DNA of 49,296 nucleotides, taken from the NCBI GenBank assembly GCA_964452915.1, contig CAYVNW010000021.1:1-49296 (forward strand). The letters are read 5' to 3'. The first letter of the stretch is position 1. The number at the start of each line of letters is the position of its first letter. Source of the stretch: Colivivens sp964452915 (GTDB lineage Bacteria; Bacteroidota; Bacteroidia; Bacteroidales; Bacteroidaceae). Both the position numbers and the translations under genes were made by a program. Below the pieces are notes generated by a model. The model ran no database searches, was not told the DNA's origin, and was given only the letters and a program-made list of their open reading frames with translations. Below, piece by piece: positions 8,305 to 16,526 of this stretch.

Positions 8305-10836
8305 ATGAGTTCTACAGATGATATAAAGCAAAATGTCGACAATCAGGAACAGGAAGAGTCCAATGGCTTTAATCTGAGCAAAATTATATATTTCCTCACG
8401 CTTTACTGGTATTGGGTTATAGCGAGTGTAGTTGTGTGCCTTATTTGTGCATTTGTCTACGTACGGTTCACTCCGAAGGTATACGAGATCAAGGGCTCTG
8501 TTCTTATACGGGACAACGACAACAGACGAAGCAGCAGAAATCAGCAGTTGTCAGCTCTGACCGATTTGATGGATATGGGAGCACTTACTACAAGCCAGAA
8601 TTTCGATAACGAATTGGAAATTCTGAAGACTCACACACTTGTGCAGAAAGTGGTCGACCATCTCGGACTTAATATCCAAACATATTTAAACAGGGCGTTT
8701 GCTGTGAACACGCCATTGTATAAGTACGACAATCCACTGATTATCACTTTTGACCAGAAAGAAGATAAGGACCTGTATGGAGCAATCAAGCTTGACTTGG
8801 ACTATTACAAGAACGGAAGCTTGAACGCTGAGGCTACTTATTATAATAAAGATAAGGAAAAACTCGTGAAACGGCAGAAATTCAGTGCGCTCCCTGCAAC
8901 TATGGTTCTTGATATGGGAACCATCAGATTCGAGAGAAACGACTCTGCCAAGGTTGAGATTAAAAAAGATCCTATACCGCTGATCACAAATATATATTCA
9001 GCTGACGCAATGGCGACTGCTTATGTCAACAACCTTGACATACAGGCGTCATCAAAGAAAACTACAATCGCACTTATGTCACTTACAGATGTCAAGGCAC
9101 AACGTGGGGTTGACTTCCTCAATAAACTTGTGGAAGATTACAACAACGATGCCAATGAAGACAAGAATGAAGTGGCTCGACGTACTGCGGAATTCATAGA
9201 CCAGCGTATTGATGTCATCAATCAGGAATTGGGAACAACTGAGGATGAACTTGCGGAATATAAACAGCGTACCGGACTTACCGATATTCAGAATGATGCA
9301 AAAGTGGCAATCGAGCAGAAGACTGAATATGAGGCTAAAAGCAACGAGATAGCAACACAGGTAACTATTGCAGAATCTTTACGTGACTATGTTAACAATC
9401 CGGCAAATAAGTATCAGGTGTTTCCTGTCAATGTAGGCTTAAAGGATCAAAATTTCATTTCAGCAGTCAATGATTACAATAAGGCAGTGCTTGAACGTAA
9501 ACGTTTGTTGCAAACATCCAGCGCCAATCACCCTGCTGTGGTTCAGATGACAGCTGATGTCGACGCATTGTATGAGGCTGTGAAAACCAGCGTTGAGAGT
9601 ACACTGCGTGGTTTGCGTACGCAACAGCGTGACCTTGCAGCTCACGAGGGACAATATAAAGGTACCATCGCTCAGGCACCGGAGCAAGAGAAAGACTTGA
9701 CAAAGATAAGCCGTCTGCAAGAAATTAAGTCTGAATTGTACATGATGCTTCTCCAAAAACGTGAGGAGAATGTCATCAACCTTGCTGCAACAGCTAATAA
9801 CGGACGTATGATCGAGGTGCCTCGTGCATCAACACGGCCTGTATCCCCGAAGAAGAGTATCATATACCTTGTGGCCCTTGTTGTGGGACTTGGTTTGCCA
9901 TTCGGAATATTCTGGCTGATAGAGTTCTTTAGATACAAAGTCGAGAACCGTGAAGATGTCAAGAAGATTACCAATGTGCCTATAGCTGCCGAGTTGCCTT
10001 TGGCTAAATCTGGAAAGGTAGAAGGAGCGATCGTGGTGCATGAGAACCAGAACAACATGATGGAAGAGGCTTTCCGTGGATTACGAACCAATGTTTTGTT
10101 CATGCTAAAGCCTGGACAGAAGGTCATTCAAGTCACTTCGTCACAGCCAGGAGAAGGAAAGAGTTTTATTGCAGGTAACCTTGCAGTGTCGCTTGCTTAT
10201 CTTGGCAAAAAGACTGTCATTATAGGACTTGACATTCGCAAGCCTGGACTGAATAAGGTGTTCCAACTCAGTACACGTACTGATGGTATATCTAACTATC
10301 TTGCCAACCCTACAGACTATCCTCTCAGTCGCATTACCCAGCATTCACACTTAAGTGACAATCTTGATATAATCCCGGGCGGTACAATCCCGCCAAACCC
10401 GACTGAGTTGGTCGCACGCGATACATTGGTACAAGCAATTAGCGAACTGAAACAGATATATGACTACATCATTATCGACACAGCTCCTATTGCCATTGTT
10501 ACCGATTCGGATATTATCAGCCGTGTAGCTGATATGTGCCTGTATGTTGCCCGCGTAGGTACTACTCCGAAAGCGGCGCTTGAATATGTCAATGAACTTA
10601 AACAGAACAAAAAGTTCGATCAGCTTGCTATTGTCCTTAACGGTGCCGACCTCGCTAAGCGTAAGAACAGATACGGCTACGGCTATGGCTACGGGAAAAA
10701 GTACGGGTACGGTTATGGATATGGTTACGGCTATGGACACGGTTATGGTTATGGAAATGAGAACCAATCAGGTAAACACCATCACCATCATCATCACACC
10801 GGCAAAGCAGAAGAGTCAAAATCCTCTAAAGCGTAA
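8305..10836 (+). CDS. Wzc-like chain-length regulator with BY-kinase domain
   Basis: An 843-residue inner-membrane copolymerase/tyrosine autokinase. A Wzz domain is flanked by membrane helices at about 32-52 and about 520-545, with a long periplasmic coiled coil between them. The cytoplasmic part is a BY-kinase: Walker A SSQPGEGKS (about 612-620), Walker A' GLDIRKPGL (about 641) and Walker B IIIDTAP (about 723). The C-terminus is a run of Gly-Tyr dipeptides (about 790-817), the autophosphorylation cluster, then seven consecutive His codons (10777-10797) and a Lys/Ser tail. Kinase cycling is thought to control polymer length and export through the Wza-like partner just upstream. The family assignment is firm; the poly-His tail is unusual. 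Confidence 0.93.
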   Translation: MSSTDDIKQNVDNQEQEESNGFNLSKIIYFLTLYWYWVIASVVVCLICAFVYVRFTPKVYEIKGSVLIRDNDNRRSSRNQQLSALTDLMDMGALTTSQNFDNELEILKTHTLVQKVVDHLGLNIQTYLNRAFAVNTPLYKYDNPLIITFDQKEDKDLYGAIKLDLDYYKNGSLNAEATYYNKDKEKLVKRQKFSALPATMVLDMGTIRFERNDSAKVEIKKDPIPLITNIYSADAMATAYVNNLDIQASSKKTTIALMSLTDVKAQRGVDFLNKLVEDYNNDANEDKNEVARRTAEFIDQRIDVINQELGTTEDELAEYKQRTGLTDIQNDAKVAIEQKTEYEAKSNEIATQVTIAESLRDYVNNPANKYQVFPVNVGLKDQNFISAVNDYNKAVLERKRLLQTSSANHPAVVQMTADVDALYEAVKTSVESTLRGLRTQQRDLAAHEGQYKGTIAQAPEQEKDLTKISRLQEIKSELYMMLLQKREENVINLAATANNGRMIEVPRASTRPVSPKKSIIYLVALVVGLGLPFGIFWLIEFFRYKVENREDVKKITNVPIAAELPLAKSGKVEGAIVVHENQNNMMEEAFRGLRTNVLFMLKPGQKVIQVTSSQPGEGKSFIAGNLAVSLAYLGKKTVIIGLDIRKPGLNKVFQLSTRTDGISNYLANPTDYPLSRITQHSHLSDNLDIIPGGTIPPNPTELVARDTLVQAISELKQIYDYIIIDTAPIAIVTDSDIISRVADMCLYVARVGTTPKAALEYVNELKQNKKFDQLAIVLNGADLAKRKNRYGYGYGYGKKYGYGYGYGYGYGHGYGYGNENQSGKHHHHHHHTGKAEESKSSKA

Positions 10837-10852
10837 CATAGATGCAATTAGC

Positions 10853-10882
10853 GATGCGTTTGGCTTATAAGCCAAACGCATC
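10853..10882. terminator. Perfect 30-bp palindrome after the wza-wzc operon
   Basis: A fully self-complementary 30-base sequence starts 17 bp after the kinase stop codon. It has no long T-run, but its position at the operon end and stem strength make a terminator the simplest reading. Confidence 0.6.
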
Positions 10883-11060
10883 TGCTTTGTAGGAAGAGAA
10901 TGTTAAAACACGAAGAGAGTCCATTAATAAATGCAACGTTTTTGAGAAACGTAGCATAAAGAATGGGATTCAGTTCAAAAGAAAAAGCTCGGTAGCAATT
11001 CAAAAAGAAAAAAGGAGTAAACGTAGCATAGTGCGTGAGAGACAGGAGTGGTTTCCAAAT

Positions 11061-11188
11061 CCGTTTACTACCGTTTACTATCTGTTTACTAAAATGCCTG
11101 TGGTCGTACGTTCATAGCCTGGTTAGTAAACGGATTCGTTTACTATCCGTTTACTAAAATGCATCAATTCTGTGGTCGTACGTCCACA
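11061..11188. repeat. Clustered GTTTACT repeats with duplicated hairpin unit
   Basis: The heptamer GTTTACT occurs five times directly (within 11061-11090 and 11137-11157) and once inverted (11123-11131). Each half continues into AAAATGC and a GTGGTCGTACGT hairpin (about 11099-11117 and 11171-11190), so the whole is an imperfect duplication of a unit of about 50-55 bp. It is located between convergently unrelated operons in an 854-bp gene-free stretch (10837-11690). No coding potential was seen there. Confidence 0.6.
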
Positions 11189-11223
11189 GAACATGCTGAT
11201 TTACAGGCAAAATCAACATCGCG

Positions 11224-11268
11224 GCATTGTTGCACGGCATGATTATAGCGTACTGAAGATCCGCTCCT
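11224..11268. repeat. Diverged copy of the intergenic repeat at 157-202
   Basis: The stretch aligns without gaps to 157-202 with most positions matching (ATTG.TGCA..GCA..ATTATA.CG.ACTGA.GATC). It is followed by two direct copies of a CGGAATGATGT motif (about 11281-11322), also resembling DNA at about 233-250. It is a second member of the dispersed family. Confidence 0.55.
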
Positions 11269-11378
11269 CCTTTTAGGCGTCGGAATGATGTGAAGGGATA
11301 GCTTCGGCTTCGGAATGATGTAAGGAAGGTCGCCGGGATGGCACTTTACATGAATGTCACATCAAAAAAAACATTGTT

Positions 11379-11411
11379 CCCCTCGCGCGCGCGTATATAT
11401 AATAAGGTGTG
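11379..11411. repeat. CCCTCGCGCGC...AATAAGGTGT repeat, copy 1
   Basis: A CG-alternating block followed by a TATATATAATAAGGTGT segment. Nearly the same combination occurs at 32561-32590. The sudden CG-rich to TA-rich switch in an AT-rich intergenic region is distinctive. Confidence 0.5.
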
Positions 11412-11690
11412 TTATTTTAGTAGTGAAAAACCGACCAAGGGCCAAAGGAAAAATTGAATTTGAGACTCCGAAAAAACTCGCCTTCAAAAACTTTTTATAA
11501 CTTCGCATTTGCTGTTGGACGCTACAGAGATTGTTAAAACAAATAGTCACGAGAAAAAAACTATATTTGTAAGCTTTGTTTAAAATTATTTATTACCTTT
11601 GCATGTTGGATAAATAATGCATAAGACGCTTAACTTGCCTGCTGCATTTCTTATTAAACAAGACATACGAACTGACAAAAACGAATAATC

Positions 11691-13745
11691 ATGTGTGGAA
11701 TTGTAGGTTACATTGGCTCACGTCGGGCTTTCCCGATTCTGATTAAAGGTCTGCACCGCTTGGAATATCGTGGATATGACAGTGCAGGTTGTGCACTTGT
11801 AGATCCTAATGGTGAACTGTATGTATACAAAGCGAAGGGGAAGGTATCTGATTTGGAGGATGTGGTAGCTACAAAAGAACTGATACCAACAGCTGAGTTG
11901 TTTGAATCGAACAAGTCTGTTGCTTTGCAATCAACTTTGGGAATCGCCCATACACGATGGGCGACTCATGGTGCACCGTCTGAAGTTAATGCACATCCAC
12001 AGACATCGCAAAGCGGAAACATAACTCTTGTCCATAATGGCATTATCGAGAACTATGTCACAATACGCGAGCAGTTGGAAAAACGTGGGTTTACATTCAA
12101 CTCGGAGACTGATACGGAGGTATTGGTGAACCTGATTGAATATGTTATGGAGGAAAACAATCTGACGTTGCCTACAGCGGTGCGTATTGCCCTCACTAAA
12201 GTATATGGTGCCTATGCAATCGCTGTTATAGACCGACGCAACCCGAACCTTATAGTTGCAGCACGTAAGTCCTCTCCTCTTGCCATTGGAATAGGGAAGA
12301 GAAATCCTACAGACAGAGAAGTTTATTCAGCACCTTCCGAGTATTTCCTCGCTTCGGACGCGTCGCCAATTGCAGAATATACAAATCACATAGTGTATTT
12401 GCACGATGAGGAAGTAGCCGTAATTGAACGCGGTAAGGAACTGAAGGTATATGATCTCAATGGAGCCGAGACAGAGGCGGAGGTAAAGGAAGTAAACGTA
12501 GACCTGTCAATGCTCAGTCATGAAGGATATCCTCATTTTATGCTTAAGGAGATATTCGACCAGCCGAACGTATTGCGCGACTGTATGCGTGGACGCATTG
12601 TGGGCGAGCCTGCCAACATAGCGGCAATTGACACTTTGGGCACCTTCGGTACAAACGGAATTCCTGGAGCTGGTGGCATGGCATCGAAAATAAGTCTCAA
12701 CGGGAAGGGTGTAAACGATGTCGGAGGTCAGTACGAGACATACAACGTCATACTAACCGGTGTTATCCAAAACCGCAGGCGCCTGTTGCGCGCTCGTCGA
12801 ATTATCATTGTCTCATGCGGAACGTCGTGGCATGCCGGACTGATAGGCAAACAGCTCATAGAGCATTTCTGCCGCATACCGGTGGAAGTGTCGTATGCAA
12901 GTGAATTCCGTTATAGTGATCCTGTGATTGAACCGGATGATATTGTGGTCGCCATATCCCAATCGGGAGAGACTGCGGATACACTCGCCGCAATGAAACT
13001 GGCAAAGCAAGAGGGAGCATTTGTTTATGGAATAGTGAACGGGGTGGGAAGCTCCATAGCAAGGGAATCCGACTCGGGCACTTATATTCATGTCGGTCCT
13101 GAGATAGGTGTAGCCTCGACCAAAGCATTCACCGGACAAGTAGTAGTGCTTACAATGATAGCCCTTGCACTTGGAATGATAAAGGACACGGTGTCGCAAG
13201 AAGAATACGAAAAGACCATTGCCGAACTCATGTGTATACCAGACAAGATTCAGACAGTCTTGAAACAGAACGACAAGATCCACAAATTGGCACAGTCGTT
13301 TGTGGATACACATAACTTCCTGTATTTAGGGCGTGGATACAATTATCCGGTGGCTCTTGAAGGAGCACTCAAACTGAAGGAAATCAGCTATATTCATGCA
13401 GAAGGCTATCCTGCCGCCGAAATGAAGCACGGACCGATAGCACTTGTTGACGAAGAGTTGCCTGTAGTGTTTATTGCAACACATGATAAACTCTATCAGA
13501 AGATTATCTCTAACATGCAGGAGGTAATATCGCGCAGGGGTAAGATTCTCGCCATTGTTACAGAAGGCGACGAAACGGTGAAGGCAATGGCAAAGGAGGT
13601 TATTGAGATACCGAGTACGATTGAGTGCCTTACTCCTATACTAAGTGTCGTTCCTCTCCAACTTCTTGCTTATCACATAGCAGTTGCTAAAGGTTTGAAT
13701 GTGGACCAACCTCGCAATCTGGCAAAATCTGTAACAGTAGAATAA
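11691..13745 (+). CDS. glmS: Glutamine-fructose-6-phosphate aminotransferase
   Basis: A 684-residue GlmS, which makes glucosamine-6-phosphate from fructose-6-phosphate and glutamine, the first step to UDP-GlcNAc. Cys2 of MCGIVGYIG is the N-terminal glutaminase nucleophile; HTRWATHG and NGIIENY are the glutaminase loops. The isomerase half has SCGTSWHAGL, SQSGETADT, ASTKAFTGQ and ends DQPRNLAKSVTVE. It is about 70 residues longer than the usual 610. Much of the extra length is a glycine-rich insertion between the two halves (roughly residues 305-360, around GTFGTNGIPGAGGM). No glmS ribozyme was recognised in the leader. NagB follows 58 bp downstream. Confidence 0.96.
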   Translation: MCGIVGYIGSRRAFPILIKGLHRLEYRGYDSAGCALVDPNGELYVYKAKGKVSDLEDVVATKELIPTAELFESNKSVALQSTLGIAHTRWATHGAPSEVNAHPQTSQSGNITLVHNGIIENYVTIREQLEKRGFTFNSETDTEVLVNLIEYVMEENNLTLPTAVRIALTKVYGAYAIAVIDRRNPNLIVAARKSSPLAIGIGKRNPTDREVYSAPSEYFLASDASPIAEYTNHIVYLHDEEVAVIERGKELKVYDLNGAETEAEVKEVNVDLSMLSHEGYPHFMLKEIFDQPNVLRDCMRGRIVGEPANIAAIDTLGTFGTNGIPGAGGMASKISLNGKGVNDVGGQYETYNVILTGVIQNRRRLLRARRIIIVSCGTSWHAGLIGKQLIEHFCRIPVEVSYASEFRYSDPVIEPDDIVVAISQSGETADTLAAMKLAKQEGAFVYGIVNGVGSSIARESDSGTYIHVGPEIGVASTKAFTGQVVVLTMIALALGMIKDTVSQEEYEKTIAELMCIPDKIQTVLKQNDKIHKLAQSFVDTHNFLYLGRGYNYPVALEGALKLKEISYIHAEGYPAAEMKHGPIALVDEELPVVFIATHDKLYQKIISNMQEVISRRGKILAIVTEGDETVKAMAKEVIEIPSTIECLTPILSVVPLQLLAYHIAVAKGLNVDQPRNLAKSVTVE

Positions 13746-13803
13746 TGAAAACTTATAAGATAATTACAAAACGAATATCAACCTATGATAAATACAGACG
13801 AAG

Positions 13804-14622
13804 ATGAAGGTAGTAATTACAAAAGATTATTATGAGATGTCAAAGTGCGCCGCTCATTTTGTGGCACACAAAATTCTAAAAGCAAATCCAACGGAGAGTA
13901 AGCCTTTTAAGTTGGGATGTCCTACAGGTTCTTCACCAGTCGGGATGTATCAGGAACTTATCAGGATGAACAAGGAAGGAAAAATCTCATTTAAGAATGT
14001 TATCACCTTTAATATGGATGAGTATGTCGGACTGCCTGAAGACCATCCGGAGAGTTATCACAGTTTTATGTGGAAGAACTTCTTTAATCATATTGATATA
14101 AAGAAGGAGAATGTGCATATTCTTGACGGGAATGCGAAAGACTTGATAGCCGAGTGTGAACACTATGAGGAGATGATAGCAGAAGCAGGTGGCATTGACT
14201 TGTTTCTCGGTGGCATAGGTCCTGACGGACATATTGCTTTCAATGAACCAGGAAGCAGTCTTACATCAAGAACCCGTATCAAGACTCTGACAACGAATAC
14301 CATTCAGGCAAATTGCCGTTTCTTTGACGATGACATGGCGAAAGTGCCGAAGCAGGCCTTGACAGTTGGTGTCGGAACGGTGATGGATGCAAAGGAGGTA
14401 CTGATTTTATGTAGTGGTCATCATAAAGCCCGTGCGTTGAAGCATGCAATTGAGAACGGTGTGAACCACATGTGGACTGTAAGTGCATTGCAAATGCATC
14501 AGCATGGAAATATAATATGTGATGAGGACGCATGTGTTGACTTGAATGTGTCGACATATCAGTATTTCAAAGACAAACAACGTATAGAAGGTTTAATTGA
14601 CCATTATATCAATATGTTTTAG
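13804..14622 (+). CDS. nagB: Glucosamine-6-phosphate deaminase
   Basis: A 272-residue NagB that converts glucosamine-6-phosphate to fructose-6-phosphate and ammonia. It has the phosphate loop CPTGSSPVGMY, the catalytic FNMDEYVGL aspartate, and the GGIGPDGHIAFNEPGSS segment with the D-H-E catalytic residues. The C-terminus matches the hexameric family length. It lies just behind glmS in the same direction, so the opposing biosynthetic and catabolic enzymes may share a transcript. A strong hairpin follows at 14652-14680. Confidence 0.95.
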   Translation: MKVVITKDYYEMSKCAAHFVAHKILKANPTESKPFKLGCPTGSSPVGMYQELIRMNKEGKISFKNVITFNMDEYVGLPEDHPESYHSFMWKNFFNHIDIKKENVHILDGNAKDLIAECEHYEEMIAEAGGIDLFLGGIGPDGHIAFNEPGSSLTSRTRIKTLTTNTIQANCRFFDDDMAKVPKQALTVGVGTVMDAKEVLILCSGHHKARALKHAIENGVNHMWTVSALQMHQHGNIICDEDACVDLNVSTYQYFKDKQRIEGLIDHYINMF

Positions 14623-14651
14623 GATTTGATACACATAGTTGTCATATAAAC

Positions 14652-14680
14652 AGAGGGCGTTCCGTAAGGGAATGCCCTCT
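14652..14680. terminator. Terminator between nagB and convergent envelope gene
   Basis: AGAGGGCGTTCC and GGAATGCCCTCT form a 12-bp stem (one G-U) with a 5-nt loop. It lies 30 bp after the nagB stop and 37 bp before the end of the minus-strand gene, so it may serve both. Confidence 0.75.
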
Positions 14681-14716
14681 GACTTATTTAAAGATAAGTT
14701 CTATCCTGTATGTCTT

Positions 14717-15439
14717 TCATTTTCCAAGCCGCCATTGTACGCCGACATTCAAGATAAAAAAGCTGTTGCCTCCGGAATTAACTCCCAATCCTGTAGGTCC
14801 GACATCTCCATAATATTCACTGGTCACGATATGCACAACGAAGTCACCATAAAGACTCAGGCGGTTGTTGAGTTTCCGTGTACATCCGACTCCCGCACCT
14901 ACAAATGGTGACCCTGAACCGAGTGCAAAGTTGCGAGCTATTCCCATACGTGGCATTATGAGAACATTCCATTTCCTGTTGGCATCATATCCGTTTAGTA
15001 GGCTGTTCATATTGAGCAGTACATCCAAGTACACAAGCATGCATCCTCCTTTGTCCATGTTGATACCATTAGCCCCAGCAGGTGCTACCCATTCCAATTT
15101 CTTATTTTCGAACAGCCGGAATCCGTTTTCCCAGTTGATCCGTCCCCGCAATCCTATATCAGGTGAAAACCATTTGCCAACACCTGCATTAAGACCAAAG
15201 CTTGTACCTTTAGGTATAACCTTGCTGAAGTTATGGCCATACGGATTGTGTAATGTCATGTCAAGTCCGCACTCCACGAACCATCCGTCCCAAAATGACT
15301 TGCAGATGACGATGTCTTCTTCTTGATCTGCACTTTGTTCTTGCTCGGGACTACTGTTTTGTGGCAAAACTGTATCCCGTGCTTGTACGATAGTGCTGCT
15401 TGCCATTATAAAGAGGACTGACAATATATATTTTCTCAT
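14717..15439 (-). CDS. Putative outer-membrane beta-barrel protein (paralog A)
   Basis: A 240-residue protein with a signal peptide (MRKYILSVLFIMASSTIVQA, cleavage near ARD). The mature part alternates short hydrophobic/aromatic strands typical of small 8-10 strand outer-membrane barrels and ends in an even aromatic-rich strand. It is clearly paralogous to the next gene: W-x-x-W-[FY]-V-x-x-GLDM[ST]L, then GKWF[ST]P[DE]IGLR and NWENG are shared in the same order. Between the signal and the barrel there is an acidic stretch (residues about 27-43). Its function is unknown; the pair probably arose by tandem duplication. Confidence 0.65.
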   Translation of the reverse strand: MRKYILSVLFIMASSTIVQARDTVLPQNSSPEQEQSADQEEDIVICKSFWDGWFVECGLDMTLHNPYGHNFSKVIPKGTSFGLNAGVGKWFSPDIGLRGRINWENGFRLFENKKLEWVAPAGANGINMDKGGCMLVYLDVLLNMNSLLNGYDANRKWNVLIMPRMGIARNFALGSGSPFVGAGVGCTRKLNNRLSLYGDFVVHIVTSEYYGDVGPTGLGVNSGGNSFFILNVGVQWRLGK

Positions 15440-15510
15440 AAACTATCTATTTTTATTGCGGTTGTTGCCTTATATACTTTTATTTGATCAGTGCTTGTTT
15501 AATCCCAGTG

Positions 15511-16197
15511 TCAGTTTACCTTTTTGAATGTGCTTGTCCCGAGATTGATTTGCAACCCGACATTTATATCTATAAATGCATTGAACTCTGAGCCGGTGTC
15601 GGTAGGAATGGGTATAAAACCACTTGATACTCCATGATATGCTACATCAAAGTATATCTTTAATTTGTCGTTGATCCGAAATGTGTTACCAAGTCCTATG
15701 GCTACGATAGGCGTGCCTTTCTTTGAACCAAAATTATAGCCGACCCCAGCACGTGGAAATATCTGCAAGTTCCAAAATCTGTTAGCTTTGTAACCCCACA
15801 AAATGTTGTGAGCATCCAGTTGGATGTCTCCAACGAAGTATATATAACCACCTTTGTGCATATTTTCACCTGGTTCAAACATTGGTGCAAGCCAATTTGC
15901 ATGATTGTTACGGAAAATTCCCATACCATTTTCCCAATTAAACTTTACGCGAAGTCCTATTTCAGGGGTGAACCATTTTCCGGCTGCCACATCTATTCCG
16001 AACGTCTTTCCGTTAGGAAAAACCTCTTTGAAAAACGGGTAGCCATTCGGGTCTTGAAGAGACATGTCGAGTCCGGTCTGAACATACCAATTCTGCCAAA
16101 GTTTATTTTTATAGACGGCATGTTCTGAGGAAGACTGAGCAACCGCAGTTATAGTGGCTAACATTATTATTAGCTGTAGACAAATAATTCTTTTCAT
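15511..16197 (-). CDS. Putative outer-membrane beta-barrel protein (paralog B)
   Basis: A 228-residue signal-peptide protein (MKRIICLQLIIMLATITAVAQ, cleavage near VAQ) and close paralog of the gene 71 bp downstream. Shared landmarks are GLDMSLQDPNGYPFFK, GKWFTPEIGLR and NWENGMGIF. The C-terminal half has repeated barrel-like strands ('GVGYNFGSKKGTPIVAIGLG', 'IDINVGLQINLG'). It is the first gene of the pair and has a well-formed promoter. No conserved family name is recognised. Confidence 0.65.
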   Translation of the reverse strand: MKRIICLQLIIMLATITAVAQSSSEHAVYKNKLWQNWYVQTGLDMSLQDPNGYPFFKEVFPNGKTFGIDVAAGKWFTPEIGLRVKFNWENGMGIFRNNHANWLAPMFEPGENMHKGGYIYFVGDIQLDAHNILWGYKANRFWNLQIFPRAGVGYNFGSKKGTPIVAIGLGNTFRINDKLKIYFDVAYHGVSSGFIPIPTDTGSEFNAFIDINVGLQINLGTSTFKKVN

Positions 16198-16223
16198 GAA
16201 TTACATTATATATAATTATGATA

Positions 16224-16254
16224 CAAAGATAATAAAGAAATATGAGATACCAAA
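16224..16254 (-). promoter_or_regulatory. Promoter of the paralogous envelope gene pair
   Basis: On the minus strand the -7 element is TATCTTTG (16231-16224) and the -33 element TTTG (16254-16251), with 19-nt spacing. It is 27 nt before the start codon of paralog B. Confidence 0.6.
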
Positions 16255-16418
16255 TTTGTTTGTGTGAAAAATGAAAAGCAGATGGCTTTTACTCTGTTGC
16301 CATCATTCATGTATAGTTCTTGGATACATTTCGTTTCCTTCTTACCCATTATATTGATGTCCCGACATCCGTACTTTTTACAAAATTGAAGCGGTTAGTG
16401 AAAATCATTAATAAAAAT

Positions 16419-16449
16419 TTTGTTGTCAAAGAATAAAAACGTATTTTTG
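16419..16449 (+). promoter_or_regulatory. Promoter of the initiating sugar transferase
   Basis: TTTG at 16419-16422, a 19-nt spacer and TATTTTTG at 16442-16449. The start codon follows at 16527, leaving a leader of about 70 nt. Confidence 0.6.
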
Positions 16450-16526
16450 CGAATGAATTATTAGAATGCTTTTATAATCTACCACGACTCTTATGTAAGA
16501 ATGTCGAGGCAAAACAAAGAAAATAT

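Noticed and set aside
10351..10767. A minus-strand frame rich in Ile/Thr/Val opposite the kinase tail
   Set aside because: Produced by the GY codon repeat read backwards; not a gene.
11061..11188. CRISPR array
   Set aside because: Units are 7-nt motifs without spacers of regular length, and no cas genes are present.
11691..11700. A glmS ribozyme upstream of glmS
   Set aside because: No glmS ribozyme pattern was recognised in the leader, and the ribozyme is typical of Firmicutes.
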